NCBI RefSeq assembly: GCF_015546965.1
Contig: NZ_JADMUF010000013.1
Coordinates: 1 to 48,269, forward strand
Direction: 5' to 3'
DNA length: 48,269 bases
Source: Collinsella aerofaciens
Lineage (GTDB): Bacteria > Actinomycetota > Coriobacteriia > Coriobacteriales > Coriobacteriaceae
Shown here: piece by piece, positions 40,061 through 48,190 of the stretch
How the letters are laid out: every line of letters starts with the position of its first letter
How positions within the stretch are numbered: position 1 is the first letter of the stretch
Position numbers and translations under genes: made by a program
Notes under the pieces: model-generated
What the model saw: the letters and a program-made list of their open reading frames with translations, nothing else
The model's database searches: none
Told to the model about the DNA's origin: nothing

Positions 40061-40087
40061 TATAGGACAGACTGATTCAATTGTCAG
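40059..40087 (-). promoter_or_regulatory. Promoter of larB-larC-tetR
   Basis: On the minus strand: CTGACA (40087-40082), a 17-base spacer, then TATAGT (40064-40059). Confidence 0.75.
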
Positions 40088-40096
40088 ACGGATCGA

Positions 40097-40732
40097 CTAG
40101 TCGCGCAGGATGATGTCCATGGCGAGCATCAGGTTGCGCTCGTCGATGGCAAACGGGGCGGCTTTGCGCGTCTTGGGCTTGGCGCAAAACGCGATACCCG
40201 TGCCCGCGGCCTGAATCATGGGGATATCGTTGGCGCCGTCGCCGATCGCGACGGTATGGGCCATATCGACACCGCACTCAACCGCCCAATCCAGCAGCCG
40301 GATGAGCTTGGACTCCTTGGTCACGATGTCTGCCGCCAGCTTACCGGTGAGCTTGCCGTCCACGACCTCCAGGCGGTTAGCCAGGCAAAAGTCGATGCCC
40401 GCGGCGGCCACGATCTTGTCGGCGACCTCGTGGAAGCCGCCGCTCACGACGCCGACCTTCCATCCCTTGCTGTGCGCCGAGCGCACAAGCTCCAGCGCGC
40501 CGGGGGTAAACGTCACGCGCGCAAAGGTGCGCTCGAACACGCTCTCGTCCAAGCCGGCAAGCAGCCCCACGCGCTCTTCGAGCGCCTGCTTAAAGTCGAG
40601 CTCGCCGCGCATGGCGCGCTCGGTGATCTGCGCAACTTGCTCGCCCACGCCGGCTTCCTCGCCCAACAGGTCGATGACCTCCTGGTTGATGAGCGTGGAG
40701 TCGATATCCATAACGATGAGGCGTGCAGTCAT
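40097..40732 (-). CDS. serB: Phosphoserine phosphatase SerB
   Basis: A 211-aa HAD-superfamily phosphatase that makes serine from phosphoserine. HAD motif I is M-D-I-D-S-T-L-I (catalytic Asp at 8 and 10), motif II V-V-S-G-G-F (about 97-102), motif III Lys in T-K-E-S-K-L, and motif IV A-I-G-D-G-A-N-D-I-P-M (about 167-177). The cap domain is of SerB type (E-R-A-M-R-G-E-L-D-F). ATG at 40732 is chosen as GGAAAGG precedes it. It lies between lar and aspS. With serS earlier in the window, no wider serine operon is evident. Confidence 0.94.
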   Translation of the reverse strand: MTARLIVMDIDSTLINQEVIDLLGEEAGVGEQVAQITERAMRGELDFKQALEERVGLLAGLDESVFERTFARVTFTPGALELVRSAHSKGWKVGVVSGGFHEVADKIVAAAGIDFCLANRLEVVDGKLTGKLAADIVTKESKLIRLLDWAVECGVDMAHTVAIGDGANDIPMIQAAGTGIAFCAKPKTRKAAPFAIDERNLMLAMDIILRD

Positions 40733-40988
40733 GGCGGGCCTTTCCGAGTGCAGTTGTATTGGGGCACATTGTCGCACGTGGCGCGCGTCGGCAGACACTG
40801 CGACGCATCAATTGTTTCGTCTCCGTCAAGTCTTTGGGCATGAGCTACTTTTCCGCGGCACATCGACGCGGGTGCGATAAGATAGAACGCCATGTCCGGC
40901 TGCGCGGTTTACGCAGGCTGGGCAAATCTGTACGACGCCGCCCGGAACGACACGGGGCGGCACAGATCCATAAAGGAGGATCACTGGT

Positions 40989-42776
40989 ATGAGCCAGACC
41001 CGTCCCATCGATGAGCATTCCATGCACACCCGTACCTGCGGCGAGCTTCGCTTCGAGAACGTGGGCGAAGAGGTCACCCTCACCGGTTGGGTGAGCCGTC
41101 GCCGTGACCACGGCGGCCTTATCTTCTGCGACCTTCGCGACCGCGAGGGCATCACGCAGCTCACCTTCGACCCCGAGCACTCCGACGGCGACGCCTTTAA
41201 GATCGCCGAGACCATGCGTCCCGAGTGGCCCATCAAGATCCACGGCGTCGTGCGCGCTCGTGGCGAGGAGACCACCAACACCAAGCTCGCGACCGGCGAG
41301 ATCGAGGTCCTGACCGACCATGCCGAGGTGCTCAACACGTCCGTCACTCCGCCGTTCCAGATCGAGGACGGCATCGAGACCAGCGAGGACACCCGTCTGC
41401 GCTATCGCTATCTGGACCTCCGCCGTCCCGAGATGATGGCTAACCTCAAGCTGCGCTCCGACTTTACCTTTGCCATTCGCGAGGCGCTGCACAACCGTGA
41501 GTTCATGGAGGTCGAGACGCCCTCCCTGTTCAAGTCCACGCCCGAGGGCGCCCGCGACTTCATCGTTCCCAGCCGTATTCAGCCGGGCAACTTCTACGCC
41601 CTGCCGCAGTCCCCGCAGCTCCTGAAGCAGCTGCTCATGGTCGGTGGTGTTGAGCGCTACTACCAGGTTGCCAAGTGCTTCCGCGACGAGGACCTGCGTG
41701 CCGACCGTCAGCCCGAGTTCACCCAGGTCGATATCGAGATGTCCTTCGTGGACCAGAACGATGTCATGAGCGCGCTCGAAGAGGTCCTGTCCGATGCCTT
41801 CGGTCGCATGGGTGTTGAGATGCCCACGCCGCTGCGTCGCATGAACTACTGGGAGGCCATGGATACCTATGGCTCCGACAAGCCCGATACCCGCTACGGT
41901 ATGCACCTGGTCGACCTGACCGACATCTTTGCCAACTCCAAGTTCAAGGTCTTTGCGACCGCCGCAAACGAGGAGGGCTCTGTCGTCAAGGCTATCAACG
42001 CCAAGGGCGCCGGTGCTTGGGCACGTGCCAAGATCGATAAGCTCGCCGGCGTGGCCTCCACGTTTGGCGCCAAGGGTCTGGCCTGGATCGCTTTCCGCGA
42101 GGACGGCTCCATCAACAGCCCCATCGTCAAGTTCTTCTCGGACGAGGAGATGGCTGCCCTGCGCGAGCGCATGGACGTCGAGCCCGGCGATCTTGTGATG
42201 TTCGCCGCCGGCCCGCGTTTGCTCTCTGACGAGATCCTGGGTGGCATGCGTTCTCACATGGCCAACGCACTCGAGATCAAGCGCGAGGGCCACGACTTCC
42301 TGTGGGTTGTCAACTTCCCGCTGTTCCACTGGGACGAGGACCGCAAGGCCTATGCAGCCGAGCACCAGCCGTTCACTCTGCCGACCGAGACCGACATCGC
42401 CAAGATCGAGGCCGACCCGTTGGCAGCAGGTTCTTGCACCTACGACTTTGTCATGGACGGCTTTGAGGCCGGTGGCGGCGGTATGCGTATCCACAACGCC
42501 GAGATGCAGATGTCCATGCTCAAGCTCCTGGGCTTTACCGAGGAGCGCGCCGAGTCTCAGTTCGGCTTCCTCATGGAGGCCCTCAAGTTTGGTGCGCCCC
42601 CGATGGGCGGTTTCGCTCTGGGCCTGGACCGCGTGTGCATGCTGCTCACCGGTTCCGACTCCATCCGCGACGTCATGGCGTTCCCCAAGACGGCCAGCGG
42701 CTCCGACCTTATGTCGGGCGCCCCGAGTGCCGTTAGCGGCGCCCAGCTCAAGGACGTCAGCCTGCGCCTGATGTAG
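40989..42776 (+). CDS. aspS: Aspartate--tRNA ligase
   Basis: A 595-aa class IIb synthetase charging tRNA-Asp. The N-terminal OB-fold anticodon domain (1-110) begins M-H-T-R-T-C-G-E-L and includes V-S-R-R-R-D-H-G-G-L-I-F-C-D-L-R-D. Motif 2 is F-R-D-E-D-L-R-A-D-R-Q-P-E-F-T-Q (about 227-242), a GAD insertion domain follows (about 290-420) and motif 3 is G-G-F-A-L-G-L-D-R-V (about 537-546). The length is that of bacterial AspRS. AAAGGAGG stands before the ATG. Upstream, 40936-40967 has a GC-rich hairpin but no T-box features; TAAGAT near 40876 may be the -10. Confidence 0.97.
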   Translation: MSQTRPIDEHSMHTRTCGELRFENVGEEVTLTGWVSRRRDHGGLIFCDLRDREGITQLTFDPEHSDGDAFKIAETMRPEWPIKIHGVVRARGEETTNTKLATGEIEVLTDHAEVLNTSVTPPFQIEDGIETSEDTRLRYRYLDLRRPEMMANLKLRSDFTFAIREALHNREFMEVETPSLFKSTPEGARDFIVPSRIQPGNFYALPQSPQLLKQLLMVGGVERYYQVAKCFRDEDLRADRQPEFTQVDIEMSFVDQNDVMSALEEVLSDAFGRMGVEMPTPLRRMNYWEAMDTYGSDKPDTRYGMHLVDLTDIFANSKFKVFATAANEEGSVVKAINAKGAGAWARAKIDKLAGVASTFGAKGLAWIAFREDGSINSPIVKFFSDEEMAALRERMDVEPGDLVMFAAGPRLLSDEILGGMRSHMANALEIKREGHDFLWVVNFPLFHWDEDRKAYAAEHQPFTLPTETDIAKIEADPLAAGSCTYDFVMDGFEAGGGGMRIHNAEMQMSMLKLLGFTEERAESQFGFLMEALKFGAPPMGGFALGLDRVCMLLTGSDSIRDVMAFPKTASGSDLMSGAPSAVSGAQLKDVSLRLM

Positions 42777-42801
42777 GCGAGCGGCTACATATTGCCCGTT
42801 G

Positions 42802-42834
42802 CGAGGGAAGGACGCGCTCCTTCCCTCGTTTTTT
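42802..42834 (+). terminator. aspS terminator
   Basis: Eleven-bp stem CGAGGGAAGGA / TCCTTCCCTCG with a 5-base loop, followed by six T. Confidence 0.95.
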
Positions 42835-42919
42835 GTGGGACGGGGGTGCGCCGGTAACGTACAATAACTACCACGTGGCTGGGTTTGCCGGCCGAATGTG
42901 CGATGCCGCGGGAGGGGAC

Positions 42920-43168
42920 ATGGTCGAGTTTACAAAGACGATTAAAGATCCGTTGGGACTTCACGCCCGCCCGGTTGCGCTGCTCTATGACATCATTGCC
43001 AAGCACCGTAGTGACGTGTCGGTTTCGATTGGTGATCGCCACACGGATGGCCGCGATGTCATGGGACTCATGGCTCTCTACGGCGAGTGCGGCGAGGACA
43101 TCGTGTTCCGCGTTTCGGGCGTGGATGAGGCTTCCTGTGTTACGTCGATCAGAAACCTCTCGCTTTAA
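42920..43168 (+). CDS. HPr-family phosphocarrier protein with Asp at position 46
   Basis: An 82-aa HPr-like protein. HPr passes phosphate from enzyme I to sugar permeases through His15, present here in G-L-H-A-R-P. In Firmicutes HPr, Ser46 is phosphorylated by HPr kinase and the product works with CcpA; here the equivalent residue is Asp46 (D-G-R-D-V-M-G-L-M). A Ser-to-Asp change mimics phosphoserine, so this protein might be fixed in the Ser-P-like state or be free of that control. It is a single gene with GGAGGGG close before the ATG; no ptsI or PTS permease lies nearby. It could be the general HPr or a specialised paralogue. Confidence 0.9.
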   Translation: MVEFTKTIKDPLGLHARPVALLYDIIAKHRSDVSVSIGDRHTDGRDVMGLMALYGECGEDIVFRVSGVDEASCVTSIRNLSL

Positions 43169-43260
43169 GCATGACAGGGCGTGGTAAAGGATGGTCCTTT
43201 GCTGCGCCCCTTTGTTTCGTATAGGAAACTTTTTCGAAATCTGAATAGGGACCCTTTCCA

Positions 43261-43314
43261 AAAAGTTAACCACGTGCTAGTTTACTATAGCGAACATAGA
43301 CGTGGTTAACTTTT
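43261..43314. promoter_or_regulatory. Perfect 15-bp dyad upstream of feo operon
   Basis: Arms AAAAGTTAACCACGT (43261-43275) and ACGTGGTTAACTTTT (43300-43314) are perfect, 24 bases apart. TACTAT or TATAGC between them is the likely -10, so a bound regulator would block transcription. Each arm holds GTTAAC. The arrangement suits a DtxR- or Fur-type iron repressor, but the protein is not identified. Confidence 0.7.
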
Positions 43315-43356
43315 AACGCGTCGATGTTGAGGACGAACTGACGTTAGGAGCAACTC

Positions 43357-43599
43357 ATGTCTTGCGGACCGCAGATGCCGGCCATGCCGCTTTCGATGGT
43401 AAAAGCGGGCGAAACCGTGCGCGTGTCTCGCGTAAAGGGCAATGAGGACATGAAGCACCACCTCAAGGACCTCGGCTTTGTCGAGGGCAACGAAATCCAC
43501 GTGGTGAGCTCGAGTGGCGCCAATATCATCGTCACCGTGCTGGGCGCACGCTTTGGTATCGATTCCAAGGTTGCCATGCACATCATGACTGTCGGTTAG
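43357..43599 (+). CDS. feoA: FeoA-domain protein (first copy)
   Basis: An 80-aa FeoA protein. FeoA is an SH3-like cytosolic partner of the ferrous iron transporter FeoB. The core is visible: M-V-K-A-G-E-T-V-R-V-S-R-V, then H-H-L-K-D-L-G-F-V-E-G-N-E-I-H-V-V, then G-A-R-F-G-I-D. The first 13 residues (M-S-C-G-P-Q-M-P-A-M-P) are unlike the second copy. AGGAG precedes the ATG. It is first in the order feoA-feoA-feoB-Cys-rich protein, with a 39-base gap to the next gene. Confidence 0.9.
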   Translation: MSCGPQMPAMPLSMVKAGETVRVSRVKGNEDMKHHLKDLGFVEGNEIHVVSSSGANIIVTVLGARFGIDSKVAMHIMTVG

Positions 43600-43638
43600 T
43601 CCGCAGCATTTCAAAAAAACCGAAAGGGGGACAAGAGG

Positions 43639-43860
43639 ATGAAGACGTTGGGTGACGTTAAGGTGGGCGAGAGCTCCACCATCGTCAAGCTTCACGGTGA
43701 GGGTGCGCTTCGCCGCCACCTTATGGACTTGGGGCTCATCAAGGGCACTTCGTTCAAGGTCGTGAAGGTTGCACCGCTCGGTGATCCGGTCGAGATCAAC
43801 GTGCGCGGCTACGAGCTTTCCATCCGCAAGGAGGAGGCGGCCGTCGTCGAGGTCCAGTAA
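43639..43860 (+). CDS. feoA: FeoA-domain protein (second copy)
   Basis: A 73-aa FeoA protein beginning M-K-T-L-G-D-V-K-V-G-E-S, with R-R-H-L-M-D-L-G-L-I-K-G-T and the typical ending Y-E-L-S-I-R-K-E-E-A. It keeps the same SH3 plan as the first copy but is clearly different in sequence, so this is an old duplication. GAAAGGGGG lies upstream of the ATG. The gap of 123 bases to feoB contains a second regulator-like site. Confidence 0.93.
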   Translation: MKTLGDVKVGESSTIVKLHGEGALRRHLMDLGLIKGTSFKVVKVAPLGDPVEINVRGYELSIRKEEAAVVEVQ

Positions 43861-43888
43861 GGGCTCGCGACGTATATTTCTGCAGATA

Positions 43889-43908
43889 AAGTTAGGTTTT
43901 TCTAACTT
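43889..43908. promoter_or_regulatory. DtxR-like palindrome between feoA and feoB
   Basis: AAGTTAG-GTTTTT-CTAACTT, 7-base arms, 76 bases before feoB. Its TTAGG...CTAA pattern resembles iron boxes of the DtxR/IdeR family. It suggests a separate iron-regulated promoter for feoB. Confidence 0.5.
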
Positions 43909-43983
43909 AATGCTGCAACTTTGAAGCACATTATCCAGCCTGCGCGGAGAAAGCAGCGCAGGCACACAAGGAAGAAGGATTGA

Positions 43984-46311
43984 ATGGCGGATTCTCAGAT
44001 CCATGTCGCGCTGGCGGGTAACCCCAACTGCGGCAAGACCACGCTTTTCAACCTGATCACCGGCGCCAACGGCTACGTTGGCAACTGGCCCGGCGTCACG
44101 GTTGAGAAAAAGGAAGCCAAGCTCCTAAGCGACAAGAACGTTACCATCACGGACCTCCCCGGCATCTACTCGCTTTCCCCCTACAGCCCCGAGGAGCAAT
44201 GCTCGCGCGATTACCTCATGAGCGGCGAGCCCGATGTCGTCGTTCAGGTGGTCGACGCCACCAACCTCGAGCGCAACCTATACCTGGCGCTTCAGGTCAT
44301 CGAGACCGGCCTGCCTGTGGTCGTCGCCCTCAACATGGCCGATCTGGTCGAGAAGAATGGCGACAAGATTGACACGGACAAGCTCTCCAAGAAGCTCGGC
44401 TGCCCGGTTATGATGATCTCCGCTCTTAAGAACAAGGGCATCAAGGAGCTCTTTGAGCAGGTTAAGAAGTCCGCTGCTTCCAAGGGCCAGGTGCCGGAGC
44501 ACAAGTTCGACTCCTCCATCGAGGACGTTCTGGACCACATCGAGAACAACCTGCCGGCAAGCGTCCCCGCCAACAAGCGCCGCTACTATGCCGTCAAGCT
44601 GTTCGAGCGCGATGCGGACGCCTGCAAGCTCATCAATCTCACCAAGGAGAAGGCCGCTCGCGTGGAGCAGCTGGTCGCCCAGTGCGAGCAGGACTGCGAT
44701 GACGATGCCGAGTCCATCATCACCGGTGAGCGCTACGGCGTGATCGCCCACATCATCGACGAGTGCCTCACCAAGGCTCCGGCCAAGATGAGCACCTCCG
44801 AGAAGATCGACCGCGTGGTTACCAACCGTATCCTGGGCCTGCCGATCTTTGTGGTCATCATGTTCTGCGTGTACTACATCGCCGTCTCCACTCTGGGCGG
44901 CACGGTGACCGACTTCACCAACGACCAGCTCTTTGGAACCGACGGCTGGTATGTGCTCGGTCAGGGCCGCGATGCCTATGACGCAGCAGTCGAGGCTGCG
45001 GGTGACGCCGCCGATTCGGTTGACCCGGCGGAGTATGGCCCGTATGTTCCGGGTATTACCACCATGGTCCACGACGCACTTGTGGCGGGTGGCACCGAGG
45101 ACGGTGGCCTGGTCGATTCGCTGGTCTGCGACGGCATCGTCGGCGGTATTGGCGCCATCATGGGCTTCGTCCCGCAGATGTTCCTGCTCTTTGTGATGCT
45201 GTCCTTCCTGGAGGACTGCGGCTACATGGCCCGCGTCGCCTTTATCATGGACCGCGTGTTCCGCCGGTTTGGCCTGTCCGGTAAGTCCTTCATCCCCATG
45301 CTCGTGTCCTCGGGCTGCGGCGTCCCCGGCGTCATGGCTACCAAGACCATCGAGAACGAGAAGGACCGCCGCATGACGGTCATGACCACCACGTTCATTC
45401 CCTGTGGCGCCAAGCTGCCGATTATTGCCCTGCTCATGGGTTCCATCATCGGCGATTCTTCCACCACCGCCGCGTGGATCAGCCCGCTCTTCTACTTCCT
45501 GGGCGTCTTTGCCGTCATCGCCTCGGGCCTCATGCTCAAGAAGACCAAACTCTTCGCCGGTCGCCCGACGCCGTTCGTTATGGAGCTTCCCGCCTACCAC
45601 TTCCCGGCGATCCGCTCTTGGGCACTACACGTGTGGGAGCGCTGCTGGGCCTTTATCAAGAAGGCCGGCACGATCATCTTCGCGTCCACCGTCGTCGTTT
45701 GGTTCCTCTCCAACTTTGGTAGCTATAACGGTTCCTTTGGCTTCCTGCCTGCGATGGACGGCATCCCCGAGGAGTTCACGGACTACTCTGTGCTCGCCAT
45801 GCTGGGCAACCTGGTTGCCTGGATCTTCGCCCCGCTCGGCTTTAGCACCTGGCAGGCAACTGCGCTGACTGTCTCTGGCCTTGTCGCTAAGGAGAACGTC
45901 GTCGCCACCGCCGGCTCGCTGCTGTCCGTCGCCGACGCGGGCGAGACCGACCCGAGCCTGTGGACCGCGTTTGCGGGCATGTTCCCCACCATGGGCGCCT
46001 GCGTTGCCTTCGGCGCCTTCAACCTGCTGTGCGCTCCGTGCTTTGCCGCCATTGGCACCATCCGCAACCAGATGGACTCCGGCAAGTGGACTGCGATTGC
46101 CATCGGCTACGAGTGCGCCTTTGCTTGGGTGATCGCCCTGTTCATCAACCAGTTCTACAACCTGCTTGTTCTGGGGCAGTTTGGTATCTGGACGGTTGTG
46201 GCCATTGTGCTGCTGGTTGCGATGCTCTTCCAGATTTTCCGTCCCATGCCTAAGTTTGCTTGGACGGACGAGGACGAGACCAACACTGCTTCTGCTGCCA
46301 TCTCTGCCTAA
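43984..46311 (+). CDS. feoB: Ferrous iron transport protein B
   Basis: A 775-aa inner-membrane Fe(II) transporter. The N-terminal G domain has G1 G-N-P-N-C-G-K-T-T (12-20), G3 D-L-P-G (about 57-60), G4 N-M-A-D (about 118-121) and S-A-L near 143. A helical GDI-like segment follows, then the membrane part: two gate repeats with conserved Cys (S-S-G-C-G-V-P-G about 438-445 and the later C-A-P-C-F), and about ten helices. A 70-residue loop (about 310-385), rich in Asp and Ala, lies outside between the first two helices. Length is normal. Its ribosome binding site (GAAGAAGGA) is good. Strong terminator downstream. Confidence 0.96.
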   Translation: MADSQIHVALAGNPNCGKTTLFNLITGANGYVGNWPGVTVEKKEAKLLSDKNVTITDLPGIYSLSPYSPEEQCSRDYLMSGEPDVVVQVVDATNLERNLYLALQVIETGLPVVVALNMADLVEKNGDKIDTDKLSKKLGCPVMMISALKNKGIKELFEQVKKSAASKGQVPEHKFDSSIEDVLDHIENNLPASVPANKRRYYAVKLFERDADACKLINLTKEKAARVEQLVAQCEQDCDDDAESIITGERYGVIAHIIDECLTKAPAKMSTSEKIDRVVTNRILGLPIFVVIMFCVYYIAVSTLGGTVTDFTNDQLFGTDGWYVLGQGRDAYDAAVEAAGDAADSVDPAEYGPYVPGITTMVHDALVAGGTEDGGLVDSLVCDGIVGGIGAIMGFVPQMFLLFVMLSFLEDCGYMARVAFIMDRVFRRFGLSGKSFIPMLVSSGCGVPGVMATKTIENEKDRRMTVMTTTFIPCGAKLPIIALLMGSIIGDSSTTAAWISPLFYFLGVFAVIASGLMLKKTKLFAGRPTPFVMELPAYHFPAIRSWALHVWERCWAFIKKAGTIIFASTVVVWFLSNFGSYNGSFGFLPAMDGIPEEFTDYSVLAMLGNLVAWIFAPLGFSTWQATALTVSGLVAKENVVATAGSLLSVADAGETDPSLWTAFAGMFPTMGACVAFGAFNLLCAPCFAAIGTIRNQMDSGKWTAIAIGYECAFAWVIALFINQFYNLLVLGQFGIWTVVAIVLLVAMLFQIFRPMPKFAWTDEDETNTASAAISA

Positions 46312-46339
46312 TCCTGCATCAAGGTAGCCCCTTTCCACG

Positions 46340-46372
46340 AGCCCGGGTATCTTCGCGATATCCGGGCTTTTT
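46340..46372 (+). terminator. feoB terminator
   Basis: Twelve-bp stem AGCCCGGGTATC / GATATCCGGGCT with one wobble and a 5-base loop, then TTTT. Confidence 0.9.
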
Positions 46373-46439
46373 GGTGCATTGGGGATGGTGCAATGGGGGA
46401 CAGATTGCTTTGCTCCAGAAGTAAGATATGGCGTTTCCG

Positions 46440-46482
46440 CAGATAAAACCGACCAAAATAAACCTGTCCCTTTTTGGTAGGT
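46440..46482 (+). repeat. 43-bp dispersed repeat, copy 2
   Basis: 41 of 43 bases agree with 2617-2659. It lies in the gap between feoB and the Cys-rich gene, 47 bases before that gene's start. Confidence 0.85.
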
Positions 46483-46528
46483 GGAGAATGGGGTAAAGTA
46501 AGTGATGGTTAACTAGAGGAGGCTTGCT

Positions 46529-46729
46529 ATGGCACCTATCGATATTGTTGTACTGGCTGTTATCGGTATTGCGTTTGTCGCGGTATGCGTGCGCATCTAC
46601 CGCAAGGGCACCTGCGCCGACTGCGCCCAGGGTGGCGTTTGCACGGGGCATTGCTCCAACAAAAAGACGTGCGCTGCACTTAAGGGCGTGGACAAAATCG
46701 CCGAAGACTTGGGCCGCGGAATCAAGTAA
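46529..46729 (+). CDS. FeoB-associated Cys-rich small membrane protein
   Basis: A 66-aa protein with one N-terminal helix (about 4-22, I-D-I-V-V-L-A-V-I-G-I-A-F-V-A-V-C-V) and a cytosolic Cys-rich part: C-A-D-C near 30-33, C-T-G-H-C near 38-42, and C-A-A near 48. It matches the small Cys-rich proteins often coded after feoB, which are thought to help iron transfer. GAGGAGG precedes the ATG. A terminator lies between feoB and this gene, so it may have its own promoter. It ends with its own terminator. Confidence 0.88.
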   Translation: MAPIDIVVLAVIGIAFVAVCVRIYRKGTCADCAQGGVCTGHCSNKKTCAALKGVDKIAEDLGRGIK

Positions 46730-46743
46730 GGCCCAGACATCTA

Positions 46744-46778
46744 AGCGCCTCGCGAGCATCCGTTCGCGGGGCGCTTTG
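46744..46778 (+). terminator. Terminator after Cys-rich gene
   Basis: Twelve-bp stem AGCGCCTCGCGA / TCGCGGGGCGCT, then TTGCG; weak T tract. Confidence 0.65.
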
Positions 46779-46873
46779 CGCATTTGAGGGAGAGCGCGGC
46801 GAGTCGAAGAGCATTTTTGGGGTATCGTTAACTGGACTATTAATTGGCAACTTATCTATAACGGAGTAACCGC

Positions 46874-47953
46874 ATGAGCGCTCGCGTAACCATGAAGGAC
46901 ATAGCCGCCGAGCTTGGCGTTTCCATCAATACCGTGCACAAGGCTCTGACGGGAAAGGCCGGCGTGAGCGAATCCGTGCGCGCCAAGGTGAACGCCAAGG
47001 CCGAGGCCATGGGCTATCACCGCAACACAAGTGCCTCAAGCCTGCGCCGCAAGGATATCAATCTGGTGTTTTGCCTGCCCCGCGCATCGCGCGAGGGAGC
47101 GTACTTTTTCCGTTACCTGTGGGAGGGCTGCAATCGCTTTGAGCAGGAGGTCATCGACCAGGGCATTACGGTTGAGCGTGTTGAATTTGGCGTGGGCGGC
47201 TACGCTGATGCGCTCGAGCAAATCGACGAGCGTTTGCAGGTGGGCGAGAAGATTGATGGCTTGCTTGCCTATGCGCCGGGCGACGATCGTGCAACTGAGC
47301 TTTTGGGGCAGATTGCCGAGGCGGGCGTGACGATCGAGCTCGTCGACGGCGACCGTCCGCACCTCGACCGTCTGGGCGCCAGTCTGGCTGATTATTCAAC
47401 GGCGGGCAGCCTGATGGCCGAGCAGGCGGTCAACTTGGTTCACGCCGCTGGTGTCGATGCCCGTGTGCTCCTGCTAGCGGGCGACCCCTATACCGATTCA
47501 CACTATCTGACCGCTCGCGCCTTCCATACGTACCTGCGCGAGCATGATGTTCCTTGGCAGGTCGAGGACCTTACCGGCGCTCATGCCCAGGTCAAGCAGC
47601 TCGAGCGCGAGCTCAAGAATCGTCTCAAGGCTCCGGACGCCCCCGAGCTGATCTGCAGCGTGTTTGCCGTGGGCTCCGAGCTGGTTGCCGATACGCTCGT
47701 TTCGGCCGGCAAGGCGGGCGAGGTCATGGTGATCGGCAATGACCTGTTTCCCGAGAGTGTGCTTGCCCTGCGTCGCGGCATTTTTACCAATATCGTCTAC
47801 AAGGACCCAGTGAGTTTGGCATATCGTGGCGCCAAGACCTTAGGCGATTACCTGCTGTGGGGAAAGACACCGGCGGAGCCTGTGCAAAAGGGCGCCGTCG
47901 AGATGGTGTTTGGCAGCAACGTCGACCGCTACTGCGAACTTGCGGGAATTTAG
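46874..47953 (+). CDS. LacI-family transcriptional regulator
   Basis: A 359-aa repressor of the LacI/GalR family. The N-terminal helix-turn-helix is V-T-M-K-D-I-A-A-E-L-G-V-S-I-N-T-V-H-K-A (5-24), with the hinge helix region near 45-58. The periplasmic-binding-protein-like sensor domain fills about 60-355, ending with Y-K-D-P-V-S-L-A-Y-R-G-A-K-T-L-G-D-Y. The ligand is likely a sugar. No sugar-use genes are in the window; its target may lie beyond the right end. GGAG precedes the ATG. A TTAACT-18-TTATCT pair (46828-46857) may be the promoter. Confidence 0.93.
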   Translation: MSARVTMKDIAAELGVSINTVHKALTGKAGVSESVRAKVNAKAEAMGYHRNTSASSLRRKDINLVFCLPRASREGAYFFRYLWEGCNRFEQEVIDQGITVERVEFGVGGYADALEQIDERLQVGEKIDGLLAYAPGDDRATELLGQIAEAGVTIELVDGDRPHLDRLGASLADYSTAGSLMAEQAVNLVHAAGVDARVLLLAGDPYTDSHYLTARAFHTYLREHDVPWQVEDLTGAHAQVKQLERELKNRLKAPDAPELICSVFAVGSELVADTLVSAGKAGEVMVIGNDLFPESVLALRRGIFTNIVYKDPVSLAYRGAKTLGDYLLWGKTPAEPVQKGAVEMVFGSNVDRYCELAGI

Positions 47954-47978
47954 CCGATTGGGCAGGTACCCCCTCTTG

Positions 47979-48010
47979 CGACGTGCATTTTTGGGAGTAT
48001 TCAGCATTGG
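47979..48010 (-). repeat. 32-base inverted motif, left copy
   Basis: Reverse complement of 48146-48177 with one mismatch in 32. The pair encloses the lacI terminator. The inner 26 bases also occur at 35022-35047. Confidence 0.92.
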
Positions 48011-48044
48011 CATGCCCTGAATGAGGCGCAGAACGACTGTTTTA

Positions 48045-48085
48045 AGTGCCGCCGGTGGCGTATTTCGCCATCGGCGGCACTTTTT
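48045..48085 (+). terminator. lacI terminator
   Basis: Sixteen-bp stem (48045-48060 with 48066-48081, with one wobble) and a 5-base loop, then TTTT. Between this and the right end there is no gene. Confidence 0.9.
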
Positions 48086-48145
48086 ATGCCGATCGGACGC
48101 AATGTGCGCATCAAATGGGGCGCCGAGGACGGCGCACGGCGCGCT

Positions 48146-48177
48146 CCAATGCTGAATACTCCCAAAAATGTACGTCG
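48146..48177 (+). repeat. 32-base inverted motif, right copy
   Basis: Pairs with 47979-48010. It ends 13 bases before the 79-bp terminal repeat starts. Confidence 0.92.
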
Positions 48178-48190
48178 GGACATGACCCAC

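Noticed and set aside
40857-40988. T-box leader for aspS
   Set aside because: No T-box sequence or terminator/antiterminator pair; only a GC-rich hairpin.
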